In this document: positions 53,401 through 60,400 of the stretch, piece after piece
How the letters are laid out: every line of letters begins with the position of its first letter
Numbering within the stretch: position 1 is the stretch's first letter
From: Flavobacteriales bacterium UBA2104
GTDB lineage: Bacteria > Bacteroidota > Bacteroidia > Flavobacteriales_D > Crocinitomicaceae
Assembly: GCA_002331485.1 (NCBI GenBank)
Contig: DCYS01000037.1
Location: forward strand, 1-64,000
Direction: 5' to 3'
Length of the DNA stretch: 64,000 bases
Notes under the pieces: model-generated
Databases searched by the model: none
What the model saw: only the letters and a program-made list of their open reading frames with translations
What the model was told of the DNA's origin: nothing
Translations under genes and position numbers: made by a program

Positions 53401-54146
53401 CGTTTACATTGAACTACACAACCAACTTGTCAATGACAGAAACAATTACTCAACCAACTTGTAATGATACACAGGATGGTGAGATCTCTGTTAGTGTTTC
53501 AGGTGGTACTAATGTAACTTACCAGTGGACAGGAGGTCCTGCTGCTGATACGTGGACAGGAATAGGAAACGGAACATATACAGTTGTTGCTACTGACGCA
53601 TCAGGATGTGAGATCACAGATTCTTACACTTTAGCTGCGAACCCGGTAACTCCTGCTGCAGGATTTACGAATAATGCAAATGGATTGGTTGTTGACTTCT
53701 TCAACAGTTCTACAAATGCAACTTCTTACAGTTGGGATTTCGATGATGGTAACACATCAACTGATTTCAACCCAACTCACACGTATGCTGCTGCTGGAAC
53801 TTACAATGTTTGCTTAACAGCATACTCTGATTGTGAGGAGTCAACAATTTGTCAGGATATAACGGTTAGTGAAGATGTATCAAGCTTGAATGGTGAAGAT
53901 ATAGAAGATTTCATTACGGTATATCCAAACCCAACATCAGATGAAGTAACATTTGAAATTACAGCAGCTGGAATAGATAATATTACAGTTTATGACGCTG
54001 CTGGTAAGTTGATCACAACTGTGAAGATCAGTCAGGTGAACACAACAATAAACGTTTCAAACTGGATGAATGGAGTTTACCTCTACCATGTTCAGGATGA
54101 AGAAGGAAATACACGATATGTAAACCGTGTAAGCGTTGTGAATTAA
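50421..54146 (+). CDS. Secreted S8 subtilase with PA, GEVED, SprB-repeat, PKD and T9SS domains
   Basis: A 1241-residue protein. Signal peptide about 1-22; propeptide-like region about 30-115 (PNQIIVRMHDDRDPNVVL); S8 catalytic domain about 125-445, with His210 in GTGGHGTSVAGMIGA, oxyanion Asn281 in TNASWG and Ser384 in SGTSFACPLTAGV. The catalytic Asp position in IESADLIGHEDL is Glu156, an unusual replacement. Then follow a fibronectin-like domain (about 460-545), a PA domain (about 580-700, IAVATRGTCNFSLKA), a GEVED domain (about 760-855, ending SGEVEDYCVDL), three SprB-type repeats (about 860-1070), a PKD domain (about 1080-1155, WDFDDGNTSTDFNPTHTY) and a T9SS type A sorting domain (VYPNPTSDEVTF to end). 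A strong terminator follows. Confidence 0.93.
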   Translation: MMKRYLLLSLGLLFFTINNINAQQMVTNEAAEEASIIPNQIIVRMHDDRDPNVVLRSVPAQYELEINRVLSKHTDIWLFEFDNNAASIEEVLSAVRRVNSVWLAQKNHKVELRAAPNDTDYGSQWQHNNIDSELAWDITTGGTTANGDDIVVALIESADLIGHEDLSGNHWVNTAETPNNGIDDDGNGYIDDYNGWNVSSNDDNIGTGGHGTSVAGMIGAQGDNNQGVVGANWNVKIMAIAGYANPFTEANIVEAYTYALDARILWNQTNGAEGAFVVATNASWGVDGGDPNNYPIWCSFYDDLGAAGILNAGATTNQNQDVDTFGDVPTGCASDYMIGVTATDQSDIIDFAGYGDQTINVAAPGSSIYTTQPNDGYGPTSGTSFACPLTAGVIGLMYSIPCPNFMAMVQNDPQGTADIVMQALYDGVDQSAHLQARTISGGRINSKNSIDLLMNQTCSSCIAPDNITTTTVNDNDATITFDNVTDADDYDIYIQEQGSGNWTMYNTTNTSYQFTGLTSCTVYEYYVESNCGSETSISSATMTFTTTGCGSCIDLNYCATGTTADPDVFLGIHSPGSVETEYTTYTITTGWGADLGSGFAYGDLVLVDDGTAAAEEGCNALTNGAAINGNIAVATRGTCNFSLKALNAQDAGAIGLIIINNQGNSPQELGDGGEGPQVNIPVVMVSQADGADLLAHLQNGQTAVGFMGQQSEWIESMDINGTLVTSGDDGGYRAPDLAPISMNIGQTVPFTMTPGFGGQNDLEQYTRIWMDIDQSGTFDAGELIYDQGAASTGPLTDNFTVPGTAVVGSTRMRVQMSYQGYGSDPLPAVCGDFTSGEVEDYCVDLVSSTICGMDISSNVTDPSCSQVQNGSISISVTGGNPGYTYSWNNGAGNVTDVNNLNAGTYTVTVTDNSGCDTTASFILDYATNITVNGNVTEPSCAGQNDGSITASASGSTGFTYQWTNGPGTADYNNLDAGTYEVTATDGDGCSATESFTLNYTTNLSMTETITQPTCNDTQDGEISVSVSGGTNVTYQWTGGPAADTWTGIGNGTYTVVATDASGCEITDSYTLAANPVTPAAGFTNNANGLVVDFFNSSTNATSYSWDFDDGNTSTDFNPTHTYAAAGTYNVCLTAYSDCEESTICQDITVSEDVSSLNGEDIEDFITVYPNPTSDEVTFEITAAGIDNITVYDAAGKLITTVKISQVNTTINVSNWMNGVYLYHVQDEEGNTRYVNRVSVVN

Positions 54147-54165
54147 TAGATACAATTGAATTTAG

Positions 54166-54199
54166 AAAAGGCTGCGGTATGATACTGCAGCCTTTTTTT
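54166..54199. terminator. Bidirectional intrinsic terminator
   Basis: A 10-base stem (GGCTGCGGTA at 54170-54179 with TACTGCAGCC at 54183-54192, one G-T pair) with loop TGA, A-run before and seven T after. It lies between the convergent subtilase and M14 genes. Confidence 0.92.
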
Positions 54200-55937
54200 A
54201 TTCGTCGATCGATAAATAAACAGGTAAAACCCCGTGATCCTCGTAGTGAGGAGAATTTCTGTAAATAAAATTCAATTGTTGGTAACGACTTTCAGCAAAT
54301 GAAGAATCTTGCTCCAACTTTTTTTCATAAGTTGCCTTCAATTCAGTGTTATCCTCCAATAACTTCGTTGCTATCTCTTCAAATACATAAGAAGAAAAAT
54401 GTTCTTTTTGCTGCAAATAGCTGTCAAAAAAGTTCCAACTGAAATAGCTATCTACATACTCGGGAGATAAGAGTTTCGCAAGGAATCTTCTTTTAGACTG
54501 ATCTGTTTTGATAAGAATATCACCTCTTTTCAATTGAACAGAATCGATGATTGTTTCATACTGAATAGTTCGATGCAGAAAATGACCTTCATAGGGGCGT
54601 TCGAGGGTACTATAATCAACAACTTTTAGCTTTTTCAAGCTCACCAAAGTATCCTTAGAGATCATTCTGAAAGCTACTTTATTTGCTTTCAAACGTTCGA
54701 TCACATCAAAAGCTTGTCTCCCAACAACGAAATAATCAGGTATTAAAACAGAATCAGTTGGGCTATAGTTGAGAAAGTAAGGAATAGTCATGTCACTTGG
54801 TTGATCCTCATGGTACTTCAAACGTTTTCCTGTTGTTATTTCACTTGCTTCAAACGTCCACTCAAACTCTTTAAAATCTATTGATTCTGGTATTGAATCT
54901 AGCTTAAAATTAACCGGTAATTCTCTTTGTTGCTGATCATACTCGAATGCCTCTACTCTAGCCTTTTCAATCGCTTTACTGTTCTCTTGTGAGTATTTTG
55001 CTGTTTCTATTAAAAAGCCGTAAGTAGATTTCACGCGATCTGGAAACGGTTTTAACATGTGTGTTTCAGTCGTAAATGAGATCGTATGGAATAAGTCAGT
55101 GTAACCCATAGAGTATCTTGGAGTCGCATTGAACTTAACCATTCCCTCTTTTGGAGTTCGTCCTTTCAAGTTTACGTATGGAAAAAGATCATATCCCCAA
55201 TTTTTGTCGACAGATCTTTTTAAAGACGGAATCATATCTTCTTCAAAGATCGAACGGATAGAAGGTGCCAGCTTTTCCATTATCGGTGTGATGTAGGTCA
55301 ATGTGTATTGATAATTCGCTCCATTACTTGTGTGAGTATCTATAAAAACATCTGGATCCAGACTATGGAAAATTTTGGCAAAGGTGAACATGTTTTTACT
55401 GTCCATTTTTACAAAATCTCTGTTTAGGTCGAGATTACTCGCATTTCCTCTAAACCCATGAAGTTCTGGCCCTTCCTGATTCGCTCTACTGTGCGCTCCT
55501 CGATTCTTCATACCTCCAATATTATAAGCTGGAATAATTCCGATGAGTGGAAAAGTCTTTCGTTCTGCTTCACTCATTTCGGCAAAATCAAGCGCTAATT
55601 TCATTGATGCATTAACTCCACATGGTTCTCCAGGATGAATCGCATTATTGATAAGTAAAGTTGTCGTTTGGCGGGCACTCTCAAATATAGAAAGACTATC
55701 CTCGTTTGACGGGTCATAATTCAATACACAGAGGTATATAGGTAGTCCATAATCAGAATCTCCCATATTAAAAAGTCTCATTCCCTCTGTCTTATCAGAC
55801 AAATCCTTGTAGAAACTTATCGTCTCTTCGTAAGTTGGTGTTTGATTTGAAGTTAATAATTTGTCGTTGTCAAACTGTCCAATGGCCAAAAATGACATGA
55901 ATATAATAGCTAGGCTCGAGATCTTTTTTGTGTACAT
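54198..55937 (-). CDS. M14-family zinc metallocarboxypeptidase
   Basis: A 579-residue secreted protein starting at ATG 55937 (MYTKKISSLAIIFMSFLAIGQ signal); a longer frame adds seven doubtful residues. The M14 core is visible: zinc ligands in NNAIHPGEPCGVNASMKLALDF and FIDTHTSNGANYQYTLTY, LDLNRDFVKMD, and the catalytic Glu in FTTETHMLKPF. The C-terminal third is a Bacteroidota-type extension with no recognised domain. It probably cleaves peptides outside the cytoplasm. A perfect minus-strand -7 element lies 18 bases upstream. Confidence 0.9.
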   Translation of the reverse strand: MYTKKISSLAIIFMSFLAIGQFDNDKLLTSNQTPTYEETISFYKDLSDKTEGMRLFNMGDSDYGLPIYLCVLNYDPSNEDSLSIFESARQTTTLLINNAIHPGEPCGVNASMKLALDFAEMSEAERKTFPLIGIIPAYNIGGMKNRGAHSRANQEGPELHGFRGNASNLDLNRDFVKMDSKNMFTFAKIFHSLDPDVFIDTHTSNGANYQYTLTYITPIMEKLAPSIRSIFEEDMIPSLKRSVDKNWGYDLFPYVNLKGRTPKEGMVKFNATPRYSMGYTDLFHTISFTTETHMLKPFPDRVKSTYGFLIETAKYSQENSKAIEKARVEAFEYDQQQRELPVNFKLDSIPESIDFKEFEWTFEASEITTGKRLKYHEDQPSDMTIPYFLNYSPTDSVLIPDYFVVGRQAFDVIERLKANKVAFRMISKDTLVSLKKLKVVDYSTLERPYEGHFLHRTIQYETIIDSVQLKRGDILIKTDQSKRRFLAKLLSPEYVDSYFSWNFFDSYLQQKEHFSSYVFEEIATKLLEDNTELKATYEKKLEQDSSFAESRYQQLNFIYRNSPHYEDHGVLPVYLSIDE

Positions 55938-55955
55938 AACTTGAAAATTATGTAC

Positions 55956-55963
55956 CAAAGGTA
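55956..55963 (-). promoter_or_regulatory. Candidate -7 promoter element for the M14 peptidase gene
   Basis: Minus strand TACCTTTG, perfect TAnnTTTG, 18 bases before the ATG at 55937. Confidence 0.43.
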
Positions 55964-55998
55964 ATTATAGATAATGGAAAAAAGTGTGTAGGCTGATT

Positions 55999-56823
55999 TT
56001 ACCCTCCTAAACCAACGTCGAGTGTCATCATGACCACAAACCCAAGAATGAATCCAAGTGTTGCTAGATCGGTGTATTTATCCTGTTGGGTTTCGGGAAT
56101 CACTTCTTCAACCACAACAAAGATCATTGCCCCTGCAGCAAATGCTAAAGCGTAAGGAAGTATTGGTTCAAAAAAGGATACTGCAATTGCTCCGAGAACA
56201 CCGAAAATAGGTTCTACAATAGCTGATAATTGTCCATACCAAAAACTTCTCTTTCGAGAGGCTCCTAACCTCCTCATCGGCATTGAAACAGCAATCCCTT
56301 CTGGGAAATTCTGAATTCCGATCCCGATAGCTAATGTAACTGCCCCTGCAATAGTTGCCCCGGGTACATCTGCTGCTACTCCTCCAAATAAAACTCCCAC
56401 AGCAAGTCCTTCGGGTATATTATGAAGCGTGATCGCTAGAAATAACAATGTCGATTTTCGCCAGGATGTCTTCAATCCCTCTTTTTCACTTTCCTTGAAA
56501 TTAATATGAAGGTGTGGCAATATCTTATCCAAACCAAAAATGAATAATGCCCCTAGAGTGAAACCTACAGCAGAAGGGATAACTTTTACAAATCCTGATC
56601 CCTCACTCATTTCAATTCCTGGGGCAAGAAGGCTCCAGAAACTTGCAGCGACCATTACACCACCTGTAAACCCAAGCATACCATCTAAAAGCGCACGATT
56701 CATTGTTTTAAAGAAAAACACGAAAGCAGCTCCAAGTGCTGTCAAGCCCCATGTGAAAGTTGTAGCTATCAATGCACCTGTTACGGGGTCAAGTTCTTCA
56801 AAATATTTAATGATCTCATCCAT
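55999..56823 (-). CDS. ZIP-family divalent metal transporter
   Basis: A 274-residue membrane protein with about eight helices. The metal path motifs of ZIP carriers are visible: TLHNIPEGLAVGVLFGG on one helix and GIQNFPEGIAVSMPMRRLG on the next, plus a His-containing cytoplasmic loop (LPHLHINFKESEKEG). It is of the ZupT/GufA-like branch. Three bases separate it from the upstream DtxR/MntR-type regulator, so both are cotranscribed and the transported metal is probably manganese, iron or zinc. Confidence 0.9.
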   Translation of the reverse strand: MDEIIKYFEELDPVTGALIATTFTWGLTALGAAFVFFFKTMNRALLDGMLGFTGGVMVAASFWSLLAPGIEMSEGSGFVKVIPSAVGFTLGALFIFGLDKILPHLHINFKESEKEGLKTSWRKSTLLFLAITLHNIPEGLAVGVLFGGVAADVPGATIAGAVTLAIGIGIQNFPEGIAVSMPMRRLGASRKRSFWYGQLSAIVEPIFGVLGAIAVSFFEPILPYALAFAAGAMIFVVVEEVIPETQQDKYTDLATLGFILGFVVMMTLDVGLGG

Positions 56824-56826
56824 AAC

Positions 56827-57492
56827 CTAAACAAGTTGTACAGTTATTTTAGAAGTTGCCGCTGCAGAGAGCGTAACCAATTCATCATTTATCAGTATTT
56901 CTCTGGAATCATCAAACTCATAGACCTCTTTCACACAGATCGAGGAACCTAAGTTAATCTTGTGACGATCTAAAAAACGTAAGAAAGAAGCGGAGCTATC
57001 TGCTACTCCAATAACGACAGCAGATTGATCCATGGCTAGTTCATTCAACTTGAATGATTGCTCCCTCTGCTGGATCTCACCTTCTGCATCTGGAATAGGA
57101 TCTCCATGTGGATCGAACTTTGGATAATTCAAAAATTTATCAAGCTGATCAGTAAGTTTTAACGATTGAATATGTTCGAGCTGTTCAGCGATCTCGTGAA
57201 CCTCATCCCATCCAAAATTCAATTTTTCAACTAGAAAGGTTTCCCAAAGTCTATGTTTTCGAATAAGTTTCAATGCAGTGCGCATACCGTTATCAGTTAG
57301 CTCACATCCTTTATACTTCTTGTATTGGATCAGTTTTTTATCCGAAAGGCGTTTGATCATATCTGTAACAGAACTCGCCTTGGTATCCATACGATCAGCC
57401 AGATCATTCGTCCCTACTGGAGATGAAGTTTTCTGCTGTAAAGAATATATGGCTTTAATGTAGTTCTCTTCGCTCTGTGTTAACTGATCCAT
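56827..57492 (-). CDS. mntR: DtxR/MntR-family metal-responsive regulator
   Basis: A 221-residue protein: N-terminal winged helix-turn-helix (about 1-65, SEENYIKAIYSLQ through TKASSVTDMIKRLSDKKLI), dimerisation/metal-binding region (about 66-140, with the HRLWETFLVEKL, EVHEIAEQLEHI and DPHGDPIPD motifs) and a C-terminal FeoA/SH3-like domain (about 150-221). This three-domain form is common in Bacteroidota MntR/DtxR proteins that sense Mn or Fe and repress transport genes. It leads the ZIP gene by 3 bases. A perfect palindrome overlaps its own -7 element, pointing to autorepression. Confidence 0.9.
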   Translation of the reverse strand: MDQLTQSEENYIKAIYSLQQKTSSPVGTNDLADRMDTKASSVTDMIKRLSDKKLIQYKKYKGCELTDNGMRTALKLIRKHRLWETFLVEKLNFGWDEVHEIAEQLEHIQSLKLTDQLDKFLNYPKFDPHGDPIPDAEGEIQQREQSFKLNELAMDQSAVVIGVADSSASFLRFLDRHKINLGSSICVKEVYEFDDSREILINDELVTLSAAATSKITVQLV

Positions 57493-57511
57493 AAACCCTG
57501 TTAATGTTAAA

Positions 57512-57525
57512 CAAAGTTAAACTTT
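57512..57525 (-). promoter_or_regulatory. mntR promoter -7 element overlapped by a candidate operator palindrome
   Basis: Minus strand TAACTTTG (57519-57512) is a perfect TAnnTTTG match. AAAGTT-A-AACTTT at 57513-57525 is a perfect 13-base palindrome covering the element. The same region repeats GTTAA three times. A metal-bound MntR here would block RNA polymerase. Confidence 0.5.
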
Positions 57526-57613
57526 ATTTTTAGACAAGACTAAATCTATAAGATTCTTTTGTAGCTACGGATAGAATATAAGCCATTCTCCAATCGTCAC
57601 TTCAGTGAGAAAG

Positions 57614-57668
57614 TCCCGAAACTTCGGAACGTCTTCGAACTAATCCCGAGAGCGAAGCGAATCGGGAT
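57614..57668. repeat. Palindromic intergenic element
   Basis: CCGAA-AC-TTCGG (57616-57627) and ATCCCGA at 57643-57649 with TCGGGAT at 57662-57668 (12-base loop GAGCGAAGCGAA) form two nested-looking hairpins. Base composition is richer in GC than the surroundings. It resembles dispersed palindromic units of Bacteroidota, but only one copy is in this window. Confidence 0.5.
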
Positions 57669-57673
57669 ATTCA

Positions 57674-57715
57674 CTGCTAATTGCTAACTGCTCACTGCTC
57701 ACTAGTCACTGACTA
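57674..57715. repeat. Six-copy degenerate heptamer array overlapping the ABC-F stop codon
   Basis: Six consecutive heptamers: CTGCTAA, TTGCTAA, CTGCTCA, CTGCTCA, CTAGTCA and CTGACTA. The last one contains the TAG stop (minus strand) of the ABC-F gene. Read on the minus strand, stops occur in every frame because the period is not a multiple of three. Confidence 0.7.
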
Positions 57716-59593
57716 CGCAAAATCTGCCAAATACATCCAACGATCTGACTTCTCTTCTATAAGCTGCACAACCTCAGAAAGTCGCTTACTTGCATTATTT
57801 AGATCTTCAGCAGAGGCCTCAGAATCTGATAGTATTTTTGTTAGTTCTTCTTTCTCAGTTTCCAACTCAACGATCTCTTGGTCCAACGCTTCAAACTCTT
57901 GTTGTTCCTTGAACGTTAGTTTCTTTTTCTCTTCACTTACCTCTTTTTTCTTAGGTGCTGAAATAGATTTATTATCTGCTGCTTGCTTTCGTTTACGCTC
58001 TTGCTCCTGACGCTCAAGACTTTTTTGGTGCTTACGATATTCCGTGTAGTTCCCTAGTATATCACTTATTTTTCCTCCCCCATCGAAAACGAAAATATGA
58101 TCCACCATCTTATCCATGAAATAACGATCGTGAGATACTACGATGAGACACCCTTTGAAACTTCTTAAATAATCTTCTAATACGCTCATCACGAAAATAT
58201 CCAGATCATTTGTAGGCTCATCGAGAATTAAAAAATTAGGATTAGACATGAGTACCTTCATCAACTTCAAGCGACGTTTCTCCCCACCACTAAGCTTGTA
58301 TACATAATTGTGATGCATACTTCGAGGGAAAAGAAATTTCTCAAGAAATTGAGCAGCGGTCATTTCTCTGCCTTTCTCCAAAGGAATGATATCAGCTACC
58401 TCCCGAATAACATCGATGACTTTTTTGTCTTCATCTACCTCAATATTTTTCTGAGAGTAATAACCAAACACAACCGTTTCCCCAATTACTACTTTACCCG
58501 TATCCGGTGGAATCTCACCAACGATCATTTTCAGCAATGTAGACTTTCCTGCACCATTTGGTCCGACAATTCCCAGTCGCTCTTGTCGCTTGAAATTGTA
58601 ATCAAGGCTTTCCAGGAGTAATTTATCATCGTATGATTTAGAAATATTATGAAGTTCCAGGATCTTTGTCCCCAGACGCTCCATCTTAACTGGTATTTCA
58701 AGTTCTTCCTTCGCTAAATTCTGCTTGGCAATTTTCTTTGTCTCGTGAAAACTTTCAATACGAGCTTTTTGTTTCGTACCCCTCGCCTTTGGCTGTCTAC
58801 GGATCCATTGAAGCTCCTTTTTGAATTGACTTCTCGCCTTTCCAACAGTCGTCGCAAACTGCTCTTCGCGTTCTGCTTTTTTCTCTAAATAATATGAAAA
58901 ATTGCCTTTATACTTGTATAGCGTTTGATCCTCCAGCTCGTAGATCACATCCGTAATAACTTCTAAAAAGTACCTATCGTGAGTGACCATAAAGATGGTA
59001 GCTTTTGAGGTTGACAAATATTCTTCTAACCATTCGATCATATCCAGATCAAGGTGATTCGTTGGCTCATCTAAAAACAAAAAATCAGGCTCAGCGATCA
59101 ACACTTTTGCGAGAGCAACACGTTTTCGCTGACCTCCGGATAGTGTTGATATTTTCTGTTCTGTGTCATTTAACTTGAGCTTGGACAATATTTGCTCTAT
59201 GGTGCTGTCTAAATCCCAGGCATTCAACTGAGAAACTTTTTCAAATAGTTGAGCGATCTTCTCCTCGTCATTCGCACGAACAGCATCATTATATTCCTTG
59301 AATACTTTAAGCTTTGGAAGATCATGATTAAGAACTTCCTGATAGATGGTATTCTCTTTATCAAGATCATCAGCTTGTTCTAAAAAACCTACATTGATCT
59401 CATTTCTGAAAACAATTCTTCCTTCGTCGTACGGCTCTTTACCCATGAGACAATTAAGTAGTGTTGACTTTCCACTACCATTTTTTGCGACGAGCGCCAC
59501 TTTCTGACCTTGATCTATACCGAAAGTAAGATCCTCAAAGATCATGCGGTCACCGAATGACTTTGTAAGTTGTTCAACCGATAGGAAGTTCAT
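57713..59593 (-). CDS. ABC-F family ATPase (Uup-like)
   Basis: A 626-residue protein with two ABC domains and no membrane segments. The first has Walker A AKNGSGKSTLLN (about 36-47) and LSGGQRKRVALAK, the second GPNGAGKSTLLK (about 345-356) and LSGGEKRRLKLMK; Walker B segments are FLFLDEPTNHLDLD and FLILDEPTNDLDI. Between them is the ABC-F linker, and the C-terminus (about 535-615) is a charged coiled coil, as in Uup. ABC-F proteins act on ribosomes or on DNA intermediates rather than transport. Its ATG overlaps the DUF4293 stop by one base. The 3' end runs into a heptamer array. Confidence 0.92.
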   Translation of the reverse strand: MNFLSVEQLTKSFGDRMIFEDLTFGIDQGQKVALVAKNGSGKSTLLNCLMGKEPYDEGRIVFRNEINVGFLEQADDLDKENTIYQEVLNHDLPKLKVFKEYNDAVRANDEEKIAQLFEKVSQLNAWDLDSTIEQILSKLKLNDTEQKISTLSGGQRKRVALAKVLIAEPDFLFLDEPTNHLDLDMIEWLEEYLSTSKATIFMVTHDRYFLEVITDVIYELEDQTLYKYKGNFSYYLEKKAEREEQFATTVGKARSQFKKELQWIRRQPKARGTKQKARIESFHETKKIAKQNLAKEELEIPVKMERLGTKILELHNISKSYDDKLLLESLDYNFKRQERLGIVGPNGAGKSTLLKMIVGEIPPDTGKVVIGETVVFGYYSQKNIEVDEDKKVIDVIREVADIIPLEKGREMTAAQFLEKFLFPRSMHHNYVYKLSGGEKRRLKLMKVLMSNPNFLILDEPTNDLDIFVMSVLEDYLRSFKGCLIVVSHDRYFMDKMVDHIFVFDGGGKISDILGNYTEYRKHQKSLERQEQERKRKQAADNKSISAPKKKEVSEEKKKLTFKEQQEFEALDQEIVELETEKEELTKILSDSEASAEDLNNASKRLSEVVQLIEEKSDRWMYLADFA

Positions 59594-60168
59594 TATCGTA
59601 TACGATCAATTGATTGAATGAGCTTTATATCTCTGCGAATTCCAATATTCGCAAGGAAAGAGAAAGCTGTAGCGATCACGATACAATAAAAACCAAAGCC
59701 GAGTTGATTTGAAACAATATATGCCTCACCCAATTCGCTGGTTTCTTGTTTCAACAGATAGTATAGAACAAGAATAGTCCCGAATGATAAAAAATTGAAA
59801 ACAAAAAGTACCCTTCCCAATTTGATCTGACGTTTCAGCTTTTTATAACTTAAAATTGTCATTGCCGCTAACATCGAAAGCAATATTCCAATCGAATAGA
59901 ACGGAAAATAAAGCGTTGGTATTTGATTGAGATCCTCACTAGGTACCTCAACTTTTTCTATTGATCGTTTGATGAATTCAGCATCTTTTTGTTCTAAATC
60001 GCTGCTAACTGAAATATCTCGCTGTACTCCATAAACATTAGCATGCGTAGTCAACTCGAATGACTCTTTCTTTACTATCGTCGTTACGAAAACATCAGTT
60101 CCGATCGTAACAATGATCAAGGCAACAAGCGCGAGAAATAAATAGAGGTTTTGAACACGTTGAATCAT
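59593..60168 (-). CDS. DUF4293 membrane protein
   Basis: A 191-residue protein starting at ATG 60168 (MIQRVQNLYLFLALV); the longer TTG frame is rejected. It has four hydrophobic helices (about 5-25, 85-105, 115-135 and 150-175) with a periplasmic loop after the first. The MIQRxQ start is the hallmark of DUF4293, a Bacteroidota family of unknown function commonly found beside rho, as here. It is coupled to the ABC-F gene by a one-base overlap. A perfect minus-strand -7 element lies 17 bases upstream. Confidence 0.87.
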   Translation of the reverse strand: MIQRVQNLYLFLALVALIIVTIGTDVFVTTIVKKESFELTTHANVYGVQRDISVSSDLEQKDAEFIKRSIEKVEVPSEDLNQIPTLYFPFYSIGILLSMLAAMTILSYKKLKRQIKLGRVLFVFNFLSFGTILVLYYLLKQETSELGEAYIVSNQLGFGFYCIVIATAFSFLANIGIRRDIKLIQSIDRIR

Positions 60169-60184
60169 ATATTGTATTTTGGTC

Positions 60185-60192
60185 CAAAGATA
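60185..60192 (-). promoter_or_regulatory. Candidate -7 promoter element for DUF4293-ABC-F operon
   Basis: Minus strand TATCTTTG, perfect TAnnTTTG, 17 bases upstream of the ATG at 60168. Confidence 0.42.
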
Positions 60193-60279
60193 GTAATCTT
60201 TCAAAGGATGAAGTCGTGAAAGTAGAAACAAATAACACTACAAGTCTAGAGATTATCAACATAAGAGGACTCATAAAAT

Positions 60280-60368
60280 AATATTCAAATCTTTCTTTCC
60301 TTTAAAGAATATTTGTATTATTGCAATGTCGCAAGTCTTGTGGCGTTCTCATTTGAATTATTTCAAAT
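60280..60368 (+). promoter_or_regulatory. Structured leader before rho
   Basis: Three inverted repeats lie between the divergent promoter side and the rho ATG: AATATTC (60280-60286) with GAATATT (60307-60313), TTGC/GCAA around 60321-60334, and ATTTGAA-TTAT-TTCAAAT (60351-60368, perfect 7-base arms). rho leaders are attenuated by Rho itself in E. coli; a similar role here is inference. The -7-like TATTATTG at 60316-60323 has one mismatch. Confidence 0.4.
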
Positions 60369-60400
60369 CTTAAGTTATTTCTTATTTATATTTCAGTTAA

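Noticed and set aside
57681..58010. A plus-strand frame of about 109 codons beginning in the heptamer array
   Set aside because: It is antisense to the C-terminal coiled coil of the ABC-F gene; Ser-rich composition is what antisense of a Glu/Lys-rich coiled coil gives.
57713..59593. Reading the ABC-F protein as a membrane transporter
   Set aside because: Two fused ABC domains without membrane helices and with a C-terminal coiled coil are characteristic of the ABC-F group, which are not transporters.
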